64,000 bases of DNA from Chelonoidis abingdonii. Taxonomy: Eukaryota > Chordata > Testudines > Testudinidae. Below, one piece after another: positions 22,267 through 34,386 of this stretch. A program made the translations under genes and the position numbers. How positions within the stretch are numbered: position 1 is the stretch's first letter; the number at the start of each line of letters is the position of its first letter. Location: assembly GCF_003597395.2 (NCBI RefSeq), contig NC_133772.1:146473429-146537428 (forward strand), in the 5' to 3' direction. The notes beneath the pieces were generated by a model. The model saw nothing but the letters and a program-made list of their open reading frames with translations. It was not told the DNA's origin and did not search any database.

Positions 22267-23149
22267 AATAGAAGAAATTAATGAACTCACTATTTCCAAT
22301 AATGAATGGCCTCTTTTTTTTTTCACTCCTTTTCTGAAGGCATTTGCATTAAGAGTAAAAATGGTTAAACAAAGAAATGTCTTATCTCAGAGCACATAGA
22401 CTGGGGAAAGAGCTCCGCACAATCCTGTGCACAACCTTCAACTGCTGCACAATTCTGGAATCTTCTTCCCAAGTCCCTATGACATCTGTGCCTGACTTCT
22501 CACAGCCCATTCTGAGCTTCTCCTAGTAGACAGTGGTGGTTGTGTATCTGTCTTCTTAGGTGTTTATAAGCACCTATTACCAGGGTAGATAAGTGCTGCA
22601 CAACAATGAAAAATAGCAATGAGCCCAAAGGGCAACAGTCTCGCAGCTTCCCTTTGGTCACAGTGTGCATGTGCAGGGTGGTTTTTCAGGGTTGCGTTTG
22701 GTTTGGGTAGGGGCAGGTTGTTTAGCTGTTTGTTCTTTTCTTCTTGCTTTCTATTCCCTCACCCTGACCACCCAAACTCCTCACTTTTGTGTTGGCCCTG
22801 GGGTGATGCCACCACTTCTCAAAGAAGTGGATCTTGTACAGTATTCAGATCTGAATACAGCAGGTTTACTCTTACCTTGTCTGGCAAAGTTCCATAGTGG
22901 AGTAGTTACACGGCTGTAAATGAAGGCAGAAATCTGGCCCAAGGTTCCCATAACTTGATTTTTGCTGCAATTTAGCTGTGCCTTAGATTCACAAGATTGT
23001 CATAAAGATTTACCAGCTCAGGCATAGAGTGTGCTCACCAGCTGTGTAACACGATAAATTATGATGATGCAGAAACAAATATTTTACTTTTCAGTCAAAA
23101 ATATTACTCACCTTAAACACACAGGATTTTGAAAGCCTTTGAGTATACG
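22267..23149. other. Unassigned sequence
   Basis: No gene or clear repeat seen. Confidence 0.35.
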
Positions 23150-23738
23150 TGCATTGTCACATCCTACTCCAGTCCCGTTCTCACAATGGACCCCAATCTG
23201 TTGTGACTGGATCCAAGCACTGAATCCACCTTCTTGCCAAGCTCTTGGGTCTGGCTAGTGGCTGATCATTGTACCTAGTTCTGGGTTTCTCTGTTGCGCT
23301 CCCCAAGTACTGTGCAGTCCCCATGTCTGCAACCTTCTTGAGCACTGGAACCCCAGCTCTGGGTGCCTCCATTTTCCAGAGCCTCCCAGGTTCTTAGACA
23401 CATTCTCCCTAAAGACCACCCTGCTATGGGAGCTCTGGTTTCTATTTAATCCCTTCAGGGACAATGTGGTGGTAAAGCAAAAAAACACAGGTTTAGCAAA
23501 GGGATTTCTTACACACACACTCTACTCTTAAAAAAACACAAGGGAATTACAGATCTAGGGGAAATAAACTCCTGAACAAACCCCCCTCACTCTGCTCTCA
23601 CTCTTGGGGTTCGCCTGTGTCTTTAGATAAGGCAAAGTCCCTTCTACATCCATTACTCCCCCTGGGTCCTGTGCCAGTGATGGAATGGTCTCCGTCTGGG
23701 GGTTAGGAAGCACTACCTTTTAAAACAGACTCTGTCCC
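23150..23738. repeat. Unclassified repeat X, copy 1, left part
   Basis: Carries CAATCTGTTGTGACTGGATCCAAGCACTGA-like sequence, also found at 36705-36735, and CACTACCTTTTAAAACAGAC, also found at 42072. It is split by the solo LTR at 23739. No termini identified. Confidence 0.6.
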
Positions 23739-24968
23739 TGTCATAAACAGATAAGAAAGGTTAATAGCACAGAAGTACTTTATATCTCTTTGACTGTAAA
23801 GGGTTAACAAGTTCAGTAAGCCTGGCTGTCACCTGACCAGAGGACCAATCAGGGGGTGACAGTCTACCTTTCATCCATCTTGGAGGGAGGCTGACGTTCG
23901 TTTGCCTCCGTTAAGCTCTGGTTGTTTATGTTCGATTCACATCTGGTTTGGACTGCAGAACAGGACACACGCTGTACAGGTATCATGCACACTCGTTTCG
24001 TCTCGCAAGATAGCCCTGATAACACTAGCTTCTTCTAAGCTTTCCAATATCCAGACAATAAGTAAAATAGATCGATCTAGACTGAATAATATCAGTGCAG
24101 TATGGCTATGTTGTTTTCTTTCACTTGTGCAATGTGCCATATTGCCGTCATGGACAGAGTTTAATTTGTAGTATATAAATTAATAGCTGGAACGGAAGAT
24201 CTCAAATTCATGCATATTTAATACCTTGAAAGAGATATTTCAAGTGTATTAGCTGTATGTCGCACAAATACTTTAGGTCTGGTCATGAACGCGCAGGGCC
24301 TTATTCACAGTGTAAGCCAATTAATCATCAAGACTAAATAAAACCAAAGAACGATAAAATCCTCCCTGTACCAAAGAGTATTCCCAAGCTTTTAGCAGAT
24401 TGTACAAGATATTTCTGTTCTGTATCTCTCGTTAATTATAAAGTTCTGTCCTAGACATCCTGATAATATGTTATGTATTATATTCTGGTGTGATAGACCC
24501 CAGGTGCGTTAGCAGAATGTCTGGAAATACTCCTCACCAGGGGAAGTTGAGTGTGGAGTAACGTTAGAAAGAGAAAGCGCGGGAGAGAAAGGTTAATTTG
24601 CTCTCGTGTGCAGATACTGTACTCTCTCAGGAAGCTGGGAGGGAAGGAGAGAAGGAGAGACGAGAAGTGAATTTTACCTCTTTGTGTGTGAGTCCAAAAT
24701 TTGAATCACACGTGATCTTCCGGTAACCCAGGGAGGGAATCGTAGAGCAGACTAGGAGGAAAGTTTACTTTCCTTGGGTAAGAGCCATGAGGTCTGTGCG
24801 TTGGGTCCCCAGGCAAGGTTTTAGGGGGGACCAGAGTGTACCAGGCACTGGAATTCCTGGTTGGTGGCAGCGCTACAGGTTCTAAGCTGGTAATTAGCTT
24901 AGAGGAATTCATGCTGGTACCCCATCTTTTGGACTCTAAGGTTCAGAGTGGGGAATTGTATCATGATA
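23739..24968 (+). repeat. Solo LTR with 5-bp target duplication GTCCC
   Basis: Starts TGTCATAAACAG and ends ATCATGATA, a decayed inverse of the start. GTCCC occurs at 23734-23738 and 24969-24973. The paralogous stretch at 42090-42105 reads through without the insert, giving an empty site. Length is 1230 bases. The internal TTGGTGGCAGCG (24860-24871) looks like a tRNA-Leu primer site, so the element could instead be an LTR plus leader; but the TG...A ends and the 5-bp repeat enclose it. Confidence 0.8.
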
Positions 24969-25310
24969 GTCCCTCTTTGGCCAGGGGAGAAACTGCAGCT
25001 GGCTCAGCCATGGGGAATTCTAGCCACTTCCTTTCTCCCCAGACAGGTTACTGAGTACAGAATCTATTCAAAGTCAATGGCCCTGCTGGTGGTTAACCCT
25101 ATTGTTTCACCAGGGGAAAGCCATTCAGTGCAGTTGGCTCTTAGTGGCTGTATCACAGCTTTCCAGACTATGTGTCAGGTTCCTGCTACAAAACAGATGA
25201 ATTAATCCACAGTGATGGTTACAATTAGAAATAGTGTTCACAAACCCAAATGAAATTCATACCTGTACACAGACATAACCTCAAACTGTCACATCTCTCC
25301 CCCATCAAAG
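24969..25310. repeat. Unclassified repeat X, copy 1, right part
   Basis: Continues repeat X after the LTR. It aligns with 42095-42465 (shared TCAAAGTCAATGGCCCTGCT, CAGATGAATTAATCCACAGT). Confidence 0.75.
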
Positions 25311-25489
25311 ATGAACTGATCCACTCCCCCCATACCAGGGTCCCCCAATCTCCTACCCACTGGGGATTTTGTCTGCCCCCCATTACCCTCTTGCCATTCT
25401 TTCCCCCAAGCCAGGGGTTCTCTGTGCAGCCCCTTCCCTTCAAGCCATGGTCTCTGTCAGCCTCTCTTCTTCCCATTTTCCCCCTCACC
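25311..25489. repeat. C-rich degenerate minisatellite
   Basis: Loose repeats of CCAGGGGTTCTCTGTGC and CCCCATTACCC type. Related units (CTAGGGGCTCTGTG, CCAGGGGTTATGTG) recur inside the neighbouring element at 25610-25760. Confidence 0.45.
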
Positions 25490-26418
25490 TAGGGTGACTA
25501 GATGTCCTATTTTTATAGGGGCGGTCCCAATATTTGAGGCTTTTTCTTATATAGATGCCTACTTACCCCCTACCCTCTGTCCTGAGTTTTCACACTTCCT
25601 CTTTGGTCCCCCTACCCTCACCCCTATGCTAGGGGCTCTGTGTAAACGCTTTCCCAGTTCCGGGATATCCCATTTCCACCCCTCCATGCCAGGGGTTATG
25701 TGCACCTCTATTTCCTCCTTTCCCCCACATTTCCCCTTCTCTCCCAAATACTATATTTTGTCTAGGAGATAAGCCATTCAGAGTGCCAATATCATACCTG
25801 CTCATCTTCCGATAGAGTTTATTGCCATGCTGCAAGATGTTAACCTATGTCATCAACCAGTAATTCGATCTATAGACAATTGCAGAGATTCATGGATCTG
25901 TGTCTGTGCTAAACAGATGCAAGGGGCTCTGTGTCTCCTTCATTTTCCCTCTTTTGGGTTTTCAATTTCTCCCCAATCAATAAGATTCTGGCCACTGTTA
26001 CCTAGATCATTCCTTGAAATTTTGTAATTAATCTGATGCAACATTCAAAAATTATAGTGTTATATAGAAACTGACAGAGAGAGACAATTTTTGTATAGAG
26101 ACTGACCACTCAATACAAGAAAAATACACCTACTTTACAGAACTACAGACTGGGAACTTTCTACTTTATTTAACTACATCACAACAGAGTAGGGTGGAAA
26201 CTCCCTTTAACTAAAACAGAAAATAAGAGAGGAATGGAGCATACTCTGAATAACCCTGTCATTACCACTTTACTACAGACATCAAATGAGTGGATGGCTT
26301 TGCAAAGGGACAGTAAATAGACAAGAAAAGCATATTCCAGATGCTCTTCAAGCATGCCAAGTGTCAGGTACCAAAAAACAGGACTGTCCCTTTAAAAACG
26401 GGACATCTAGTCATTCTA
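25490..26418. mobile_element. MITE with long (~40 bp) terminal inverted repeats and TA flanks
   Basis: Left end TAGGGTGACTAGATGTCC; right end, inverted, TAGAATGACTAGATGTCC. Similarity continues through TATAGGGGCGGTCCC and AAAGGGACAGTCC. TA at 25490-25491 and 26417-26418 would be the target duplication if this is Tc1/mariner-like. No transposase frame. Confidence 0.65.
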
Positions 26419-26901
26419 CTAATGACTCATCTCTGTTGTGATGCCTTTCAGGAGAGACTTGAAAGTGAAGAGGGAAAGGGTCTTAAAGGGAAGCTCAGGG
26501 ATGTCTACTGATTTTCTGAATTCCATCTCTCACTTTCTTGATTTCATTTTTGCACACTTTACCCTTTCTTTTTTTTTTCTGTTATAAAGTCAGCACATTT
26601 TCACTAGATTGAACAAGTGGAGTGCTCTCCTTTCATGCACATTTAGGGGAGCAGAGAAATTACAAATTCAATTCTTACTCCTGAAAAGCAGAATGCAGTG
26701 ATATGTAGGATTTTAGTTTAGGCCTCAATCCTGCAAACACTTCTCATGCACCTACCTTCATGCACATTAAGCAAGGGTTCAGATGAAGGGGAAGGTCAGT
26801 CAGCTGTGAGAAGACTGGAAGATTCCAACCCTGGCAAATAGTGAAGAGAATGTTGGCTGGTCTTGATCAGCTGTTTAATGGCTATGTATTTAAAGAGTCT
26901 A
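26419..26901. other. Unassigned sequence
   Basis: No gene or repeat recognised. Confidence 0.35.
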
Positions 26902-26909
26902 CTCTCAGA

Positions 26910-27293
26910 CAGGGCCGGCTTTAGGCCTATTCCACCAATACCCCCGAATTGGGCCCCGCACCTAAGAAGGCCTCATGGCCAATGCGAATCCCTTCCCTGG
27001 CTAGAGGCACCTTTTTAATTTTTACTCACCCGGCAGCGCTTCGGGTCTTCAGCAGCACTTCAGCGGCGCGTCCTTTGCTTGCTCTGGGTCTTCAGCGGCA
27101 CTTCGGCGGCGGGTCCTTCAGTGCTGCCAAAGACCTGGAGCAAGTGAAGGACCCGCTGCCAAAGTGCCGCCAAAGACTTGAGCACTGCCCGGTGAGTACA
27201 AGCCCCACATGTTTTTTTTACTTTTAGTCATCCCTGCCAGGGCCCTGTTGAAACTGTTTGAATTGGGCTCCACACTTCCTAAAGCCGGCCCTG
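26910..27293. mobile_element. Non-autonomous hAT element with perfect 8-bp target duplication
   Basis: Starts CAGGGCCGGCTTTAGG and ends with its exact inverse over 16 bases. The flanks are identical: CTCTCAGA at 26902-26909 and 27294-27301. The interior has near-palindromic GGCGGGTCCTTC and CACTTCGGCGG blocks. It looks fairly young. It inserted in or beside the palindromic repeat at 27302. Confidence 0.95.
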
Positions 27294-27301
27294 CTCTCAG
27301 A

Positions 27302-27387
27302 GCCAGATCCTCAGCTGGTATAAATTAGCATAGTTCTATTGGACCCCAATGGACCTATGCAGATTTACACCAACTAAAGACCTGAAC
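27302..27387. repeat. Imperfect palindromic repeat
   Basis: GATCCTCAGCTGGTATAAATTAGCATAG is answered by CTATGCAGATTTACACCAACTAAAGACC about 25 bases later. A foldback-type interspersed repeat of unknown class. Confidence 0.5.
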
Positions 27388-28198
27388 CTGAGTCTCTACC
27401 CTTGAGAATGTCAGTCAGCTTTTCTCACTGGCTTGTTTTAAATAGGCCAGACTCTCAGAGTTCGTGGGATATCAGCTGAATCCAGTGTTTGTGTGTATGT
27501 ATTGTAAAATTGTGCTGTACTAACTATATTATAATAAATAGCAAAGCAATCAGTAATGGTTAAGTCATCTTAAAACCAGACTAGCTTTCTTCTACTTAAA
27601 CAAGTATCTTTCAGTTTACACAAGTATCCTCCAGTTTACACACCCCCAGAAAAGCTGTTCCTACTGTTATCATCATTTTAGCCAACTTTTATTTTATTTG
27701 TTGTTCTTGATTCATTTTCCAAGAGTTTAGGTCTAAACTTCCACTGACATGCTCCTGACATAGTTATTTACATCTGTCAAACAAGTGTTAACATGCTACC
27801 GCTCCATGCTAGTGGTATTTAACACCCACTTTGCATTTCAGTAGTTCACTGCACAAGGTGCAAGGCAATGGACAATCAAGACAGTCCAGAGCAGCCTCTG
27901 ATCTTTTGGCTGTTACTCAAACTATACTATCTTCACAAACATGCACTTCCCTTAATCTCTGCATAATCCTTACCTCAGAGTAATTAAAAACATGTTCCAT
28001 GCCATTTCATTGGTATCATTTAGCTAAACATTTTCTAATCTGCCTTCTCATTCCACTCTCAAGGTCTGTAAATCTTTTGCATGTTGATTTCTTTTTAAAT
28101 CAACCTTTGTACTTTTCTTTTGACTCCGCACATTATGTGGAATGCTTTCTTTTTCAGACAGACTACTACCTTTCTCTCCCTCTCCATCACCCTCAGCC
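27388..28198. other. Unassigned AT-rich sequence
   Basis: Nothing recognised. Confidence 0.35.
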
Positions 28199-28201
28199 TT
28201 A

Positions 28202-28483
28202 GGCCATGTCTACACTAGCATGTTTAAAGTGAAACAGTCTATGCCACTGTAAGATCACTTGTGTAGCTGCTCTATGCCGACAGAAGAAATTTCTCCCATT
28301 GCTATAATAAAACAACCTAAATGAGCAGCAGTAGCGATGTCAGCGGGAGAAGCTCTCTCACCGACATAGCACTGTGCACACTACCACTTATACCGGTAAA
28401 ACTTATGTCTGTCAAGAGGGTGTTTTTTCACAGCCCTGAGCGACTCAAGTTTTGCCAGCTTAAGTGGTAGTATAGAGATGGCC
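28202..28483. mobile_element. Harbinger-type MITE with TTA target duplication
   Basis: Starts GGCCATGTCTACACTA and ends with the diverged inverse GGCCATCTCTATACTA. TTA lies on both sides (28199-28201 and 28484-28486). The right end of the larger Harbinger element (42062) has the same terminus and the same TTA flank. Confidence 0.8.
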
Positions 28484-28513
28484 TTACTCACCTGCCCACA
28501 ATGCCCTATTGAA

Positions 28514-29045
28514 AGCAACTCTGCCCACATCTACACTACAGACCTATATAGGTATAACTACATCACTGAGGGTATATCTTCACTACTGGCCGGATTGGCG
28601 GGCAGTGATCGATCCAGCGGTGATCGATTTATCGCATCTCGTCTAGACACGATAAATCGATCCCCGAGCGCTCTCCCGTTGACTCTTGTACTCCATTGCT
28701 GCGAGAGGCTCAAGCAGAGTTGACGGGGAAGCAGCAGCAGTCGACTCCTTGCGGTAAAAACGCCATGGTAAGTCGATCATAGTACGTTGACTTCAGCTAC
28801 GTTATTCACGTAACTGAAGTTGCATAACTTAGATCGATTTCCTGCCCCACCCCCCAGTGTAGACCAGGCCTTAAGGATGTGAAAAATCCACACCCCCGCG
28901 TGATGTAGTTATATTGACCTAACCCCTCCGTGCACACAGTGCTACATCAATGGGAAGACTTCTCCCTTTGACATGGTTACTGTTTCTCAGGGAGATGGAT
29001 TAACTACACTGATGGGAAAAGCTCTCCCGCCAGTGTAGGTGTTTC
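28514..29045. mobile_element. Older Harbinger-type MITE split by a younger one
   Basis: The outer element runs from CATCTACACTACAGACC to about GCCAGTGTAGGTG. It is interrupted after ACTACATCACTGA and resumes as GGATGTGAAAAATCC, with AACTACATCAC answered by GTGATGTAGTT. Outer ends are worn. Confidence 0.55.
28570..28870. mobile_element. Inner Harbinger-type MITE
   Basis: Begins GGGTATATCTTCACTAC and ends, inverted, GGCCTGGTCTACACT. The flanks TGA and TTA differ by one base. It carries several GATCGAT palindromes and TTTATCG/CGATAAA pairs. It sits inside the MITE at 28514-29045. Confidence 0.7.
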
Positions 29046-30550
29046 TGCACTAAAGGACTCTAGTGAGGCAGGCTGATGCAGCATTTTAAGTGTAAACCTG
29101 CTCTCTGCTAGGTGTTTTAATATCTCAGTAATTTTCTTCAGTGAGACGATAGTTATCTCCCTCCCTTCCTTATTATACCCTACAGCAGTTGTGAGCAAAC
29201 AGAGGAATTTCAGGGGGACAGGTGGCGACACCAAGCGGCTTGTGCCAGCCCCACATGGCGAGGTCTGGGCCAGACCCTCTAGAGGGCAGAGAGGGAACGC
29301 CACTCACTCTCTGACTTACCTCAGTGGGCCACCCAGCCCGTAGGCCAGTGTGCCACGTCAATTTCTGCTCCCAGCAGCCTCTGTGCCCAGCACTGGCTCC
29401 ACCCCCGGAGACCATCGCAAGCACCTTCCTCCACCCTGAAATCCTGAGAGGGGAGGGGCAGAGGGACAGGTCTGGGTCCTGCCCTAGCAGTGCAGCCTGG
29501 CTGCCAGGTAGAAGCAACCCACTGCTGAGAAAGCCTTGGCTGTGCAGTAATGTAGGGAGGCGCAGGCAGATTCCCTTAATGGTAAGAGGTGAGGAAGTAT
29601 GATTGGAAAAGTTTGTGCACCACTGTCCTACAGTGTTTCTGTTTTAACACTTTTTTATTTTTTTATTTTTTTTTTTAGAAACAGTCTTATATGAATCTCC
29701 TGTGATGATCCTCTTCTTTATTTGTATGCCTTTGTGAAATAATCACATGATAAACAGAATATATAAATATTCTGATATTAATGATTTTTACTGTACTAAC
29801 ATGGCTAACAAGGCAAGCATTTGAGTTTGACGTAGCATTTCTCATTACAGACAGCAAATGTTACCATAGTCGTGTTGTTCACCGAGCATTTCTTTTGAAC
29901 TTTAATAGTTTTTGGCAGTGAGGAAGGTTCAAAGCTGCTGTTACTAAATTCAAACAATTAGACATGAAGGGGCCTGCAGCAGGTAAGTTTCAACATCTCA
30001 GCAATTTTAACGTAATATTGTTTTTGCAGCGAGCAAAGGTTTTCATGCTTGAACTACTACATAATAATTATTCAAATGGGGAGTTTATTAGGATTTATCC
30101 CTGCTAGTACTAAAACACAATGGGTTTCAAAAATGCTGAATGATCACAACTCCTGTTGGCTTCATTTGGAACTGTGGGTGTGTGGCAGATGTGAAAACTT
30201 GGAAGCCTGGAAACTTCAAAAAGACTTTTACATTGAAATGTACCAAATGCTGACAGCATGAGTCTTAGTCATAAGCTTTTGTATTTAAAAGTGTCATATG
30301 TATTTTTTGAGCTAGAAATTACATGTTAGCTCCATGGGGGAGTTACTGAGTTTCCCCCAAGAACTAAAATCATTGAGGGTGAGGAGGGATAAACTACTGC
30401 TGATCTTAGGACAGGTAAAGAACTCCAGAGAAGTACCCCGGGGAGGAGACGAGGGGCGGGAGAATTGCATCTGCTGGTTCTAAAACTGACATGAGATTGT
30501 AACCAAGAGGGCAATATCCTACTGGAAGGGAAACTTACTAGGGTCTCCAT
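29046..30550. other. Unassigned sequence
   Basis: No supported gene; T-rich runs near 29650-29680. Confidence 0.35.
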
Positions 30551-30850
30551 GTGGAAGATGGGTGACACCTTGTATGCTACCTTGCATGTAGACTGTTTGT
30601 TGTTTTGTTTTCTCTGTAATGCTTTTGTCCTAAAATAAATGTAGTGTGCTCTATGAAAGCTGTCTGGTCACTGGTAACCCTGGCATTGTCCCAGCGAGAG
30701 AGCAAACTGCAGGTGCGCATCTAGACTGAGCTCAGACCCGCTGGGATAATCACAGTGAATTGCAGGGGGACTAGAAGCCTAAATACCTGGTCTAGGGAGA
30801 GAGGGATGCAGGTCCCCAGCCTCTCAGGTGTTTCCATTAAAATCTATCCT
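30551..30850 (+). repeat. LTR-like R-U5 fragment
   Basis: A polyadenylation-type segment (CCTAAAATAAATGTAG at about 30630) is followed by a GC-richer segment with GGGACTAGAAGCC and CTCTCAGGTG, like the U5 parts of other LTRs here. No ends were defined. Confidence 0.3.
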
Positions 30851-31604
30851 TGAAGCAACACAGTTAGCTACAGCTACAATATGTTTTCCTTGCTCCCTCT
30901 GCCATTCTGTTTGACTTGATATAGATATATTAGAAGGTATTGTAAACCTTAATGCCTACTGGCTGAGAGCTCCCCATTTAGGGGAGAGGGTGAAAAGCTA
31001 GCTCTGGCTAGCTTCATTTACATAAAATTATAATATTGCTTACCCATAATTCCATCTAGGGAGTTTTATTGCTTAAGTTGGAATTTGTTGAGTTATTTTG
31101 ATTGTACAAATTTAAAATATGTTTTTGTACTCATGAAAGGGCAAAAGAATTGTGAAGAGCATCCCCTGAAGCAATTGGGTCATCCTGATCTAGTGAGCAG
31201 TAGACTTGGGTTTTGTAAAAAATCCAAGCCAAGTACAGAAAAGGGAAAAAGAGCTGTGTCCTAGGTATCAGGAGCTCTATTCTAAAGAGCAAGGAGTGTA
31301 TTAAAGAGCAGTGTTTTGGATTCCTCATTTGGAAATTCTCTGCATGTGGAATAAATTTGTGGGACCAGAATCTGAGTAGAACAGCAGTAGTGCAGAACTG
31401 ACTTTACAGCTCTGCTCCTAGGCAGAATGGCACAAAGTTGACTTTGTAGCAGCCCAACAGATGGTGACAGCATTGAATTGACTTCAGAATGCCCTATTAG
31501 GTACGGTATTGCAGAGCTGACTTTGCATCCCTGGCCACCAGAAGCAGAGCTGATATTGCAAAACTGGACCAAGTAGCAGCATGCAGAGTGGGAAGGATGG
31601 GGCA
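30851..31604. other. Unassigned sequence
   Basis: Nothing recognised except repeated GAGCTGACTTTG-like phrases (about 31395-31560), perhaps a degenerate tandem repeat of period 60. Confidence 0.35.
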
Positions 31605-31971
31605 GGTTTGTTAGTTTCTAAGGTGCCACCAGTACTCCTGTTCTTTTTACAAAATTATGTCAATCTAACTTACGTCAGCATACAGCCACCATAGTTATTA
31701 AATTGCTCATGTGGGTGCACATTTGGCTCCTTGTGTTGGCAGTGTGTGTCCTCACCAGGAGCACTTGTATCAATTGTATTGTCACTGTCGGGCATTGTGG
31801 GACAGCTTCTGAAAGCTGGTAACAGTCAACGCAAGCAATGCAGTGCCTACTTTGATGCTGCATCGACATAATCACATCAGCCATGACTATATGCCGTTCA
31901 GGGAGGTGATGCTACTAAATTGGTGTAGAGAGGCCCTTACATCGGTAGGAGCCACATTTAAGTGAAGATAC
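31605..31971. repeat. Fragments of two MITE-like repeats
   Basis: TAGTTTCTAAGGTGCCACCAGTACTCCTG (31611-31640) belongs to the family of the foldback at 58305. It is followed by a Harbinger-type MITE interior with GGCATTGTGGGACAGCTTCTG and a worn right end near GTGTAGAGAGGCC. Confidence 0.45.
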
Positions 31972-32790
31972 TGTGATGATGTATCCCATAATGCTTTATG
32001 GGAATATGACATAACTGGAATATGTTTTATGCTACATGTGCCATGTAACATATCTCTGTAAAGGTTATAATCTACTGAATCTATTCTTCCTATCTGTACA
32101 CATCTTTTTTGTACCTGAAGTTATGAATATTGGCTGTACACTTACTTGATTTCTAAGTAAGCTGTGTAAGGTATTTGGTCAGCTTCTCTGGAAAGGAATT
32201 TGCAAAGTTAAGTGCCCACTCAAGAAGCACTTAAGGAACAATGGATCTTGGAATGCTCCAATCCAAATAAGAAGTCTACGTGAGAACGTTCAAGGTAGCA
32301 TGTGAACAATGGCTTCTGCCTGTAAAAACTGTGAATCATGCATGGACCTGTGACTTGCCCAGGTGACTCCAGAACTCCTTGGAAATCTTGGAGCTGGACT
32401 TTGCATAGAAAAGAGGAGGGGGTCTCCACCCACAACATAGAGTCTATCTAAGCCCAGGGGAGACCTCTCCATTTTGTCTTCAGCTGGCTAAAGAGAGAGC
32501 CTCTCCACCCTCAAGGATACCTGAAAGGAACTGGGACAAAAGACAGTAACTATAAGAGGTGTGAGTGATTGCTGGCTAAAAGGAGACTAATCTGTAAAAG
32601 GAAGCTTACTGGTGAGGTTTTTATCTGTACTCAGTTATATTACTGTATTAGATTTAGATTTGCATGTTTTATTTTATTTTACTTGGTAATTCACTTTGTT
32701 CTGTCTGTTACTGCTTGAAACCACTTTAATGTGCTAGTATAAAGCCTAAGAGGAAGAACCCATCTAATACTATCTGTGCGCTTGGATTCA
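31972..32790 (+). repeat. LTR copy C, related to A and B
   Basis: Starts TGTGATGATG. It shares AACTGGAATATG, AGGTTATAATCTACTGA and TTTGTTCTGTCTGTTACTGCTTG with copies A and B. The right end is not clear. Confidence 0.55.
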
Positions 32791-33539
32791 TTTTCCATAA
32801 ACCATGGAGTGGAGAAGACAAAGCAAACAAAATAAGATAAATAGAAAGAAGAAATATATTACAAAGAGTTACACCAGTCAGCAGTTAGGCAAAACCACAT
32901 CAGACAGAACAAGCTCCTTCAGCCTACATGGAAACAAGTGTGAAAAGAATGACGGTAGCCAGGAAAATGTAACTTAAGATGGATTTCTTCCCACAGCTCC
33001 AACTCGTCTATAAGATGGTACTGTCTTTTTTTGTTGTTGGATGTAGTTGATTTAAAAAGTCCCTTCAGCAGTGGCAGTTAACTGCTAAAATGAAATCAAG
33101 CATTAACAGGTTGAACCCTTTAATAGCCATAAGGTTCTTATGTATATTGGGGCTTAAATCTACCTCAGATATGAATGGGCCCGACATGAAAATTGCAATG
33201 CTAGTTGATGCAAGCGTGTAGAATAATAGGACAATCAAGATTTGTGGTAATGCATTTGTGTACCAAGGAGCACAATCAGGACCTTACCTTATAACCAACT
33301 TTCTCTAGAACATTACAATCCTTGCTATACGCCTAAGAGACTTCCAAAAATTTAATATGACTGTTCCTTCAATAGACACTTTTTAAACAAGGTCCTCTAC
33401 TATATTCTAATAATCATATTTACTATTTGTATTTCATTAGCCTCGAGTGGCCTCATTGTGCTAGGTGCTGTATGAACACAACATAAGGGAGATTCCCTGC
33501 CCCAGAGATCTTACAATCTAAGAACTAAGCATATTTATT
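32791..33539. other. Unassigned sequence
   Basis: The last part (33440-33530) has GTGCTAGGTGCTGTATGAACACAAC, common in ancient amniote repeats; otherwise nothing. Confidence 0.35.
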
Positions 33540-33880
33540 TAATAGTGAGAGCAGGGAGCTGTGAATCAGAAATCCTGAGTGATAGTCCTGGCTCTGCTAC
33601 TTACACAAAGTGACCCCTGAATGGAAGCCCGTGCTTACTTTTGGTACATGAGTAGTCTGATTGAAGTCAATAGGACTATTCATATACTTCAACACCTACT
33701 TAAGTACTTGGATTAATTGAGGCCTACGTACCCTGGGGCAAGTTATTTAATCATTGTGTGCCTCAATTTTCCCATCCCTAAACTCTTTATAATAACCAGC
33801 TACCTCTCAGTGGTGCTTTCAGGCTTAATTCATGTTTGTAAAGAGATTTTAAGATGTGAATTTTATCAATTTGAAAATAG
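33540..33880 (+). mobile_element. MIR (CORE-SINE), interrupted
   Basis: The head portion has GTCCTGGCTCTGCTACTTAC (33577-33604) and the core has GGGGCAAGTTATTTAATCATTGTGTGCCTCAATTT (33734-33771) with the following CTACCTCTCAG. These are standard MIR landmarks. About 95 bases of other repeat (GATTGAAGTCAATAGGACTA) separate head and core. It is ancient and inactive. Confidence 0.7.
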
Positions 33881-34383
33881 CACTTTTTATGGTAAATGTC
33901 ATGTTCTGGTTACACTTTTGCAATAAGTTTTATCATTGTAACACTGAAATCACATATTTTGTTGGCACATTTTCTACCCGTGGTCTTAAAATGTTAACAC
34001 AAGCTTTAGAAAAGTGTTTCTCAAACATACCTCAATATGAATGTCTTTTTAACTGAAGACTCCCCATAAGTCTCCCATTCCCAATTAAGAATGTGTATTT
34101 TGAAGAAGTTGTACATATATCTTTCTTTTTCTAGATCTTGCTTTTTGTTTTTCTGAGTACCTCATATGCTAAAACAAAGATATCCAGCATGCTGATCAGA
34201 AACATCAATTATGATTGTCCACAAGTCATTAAAACTCACTCTACTTTTGTGCTGCAATAATATAATAATAAAACTATCAGCAGAGGAATAGGATGCAAAA
34301 TAATCTTACACAAGATACTTATTATATGGGAGCTGGGAATCACATCCCTAGCTTCAAGTGTAGACATCATAGCAGACATAACC
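33881..34383. other. Unassigned sequence
   Basis: Nothing recognised. Confidence 0.35.
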
Positions 34384-34386
34384 TTA

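Noticed and set aside
24860..24871. tRNA-Leu primer site as the start of a gypsy internal region
   Set aside because: The TG...A ends and GTCCC duplicates enclose it, and the empty-site paralogue fits insertion of the whole 1230 bases; kept only as an alternative in the LTR entry.
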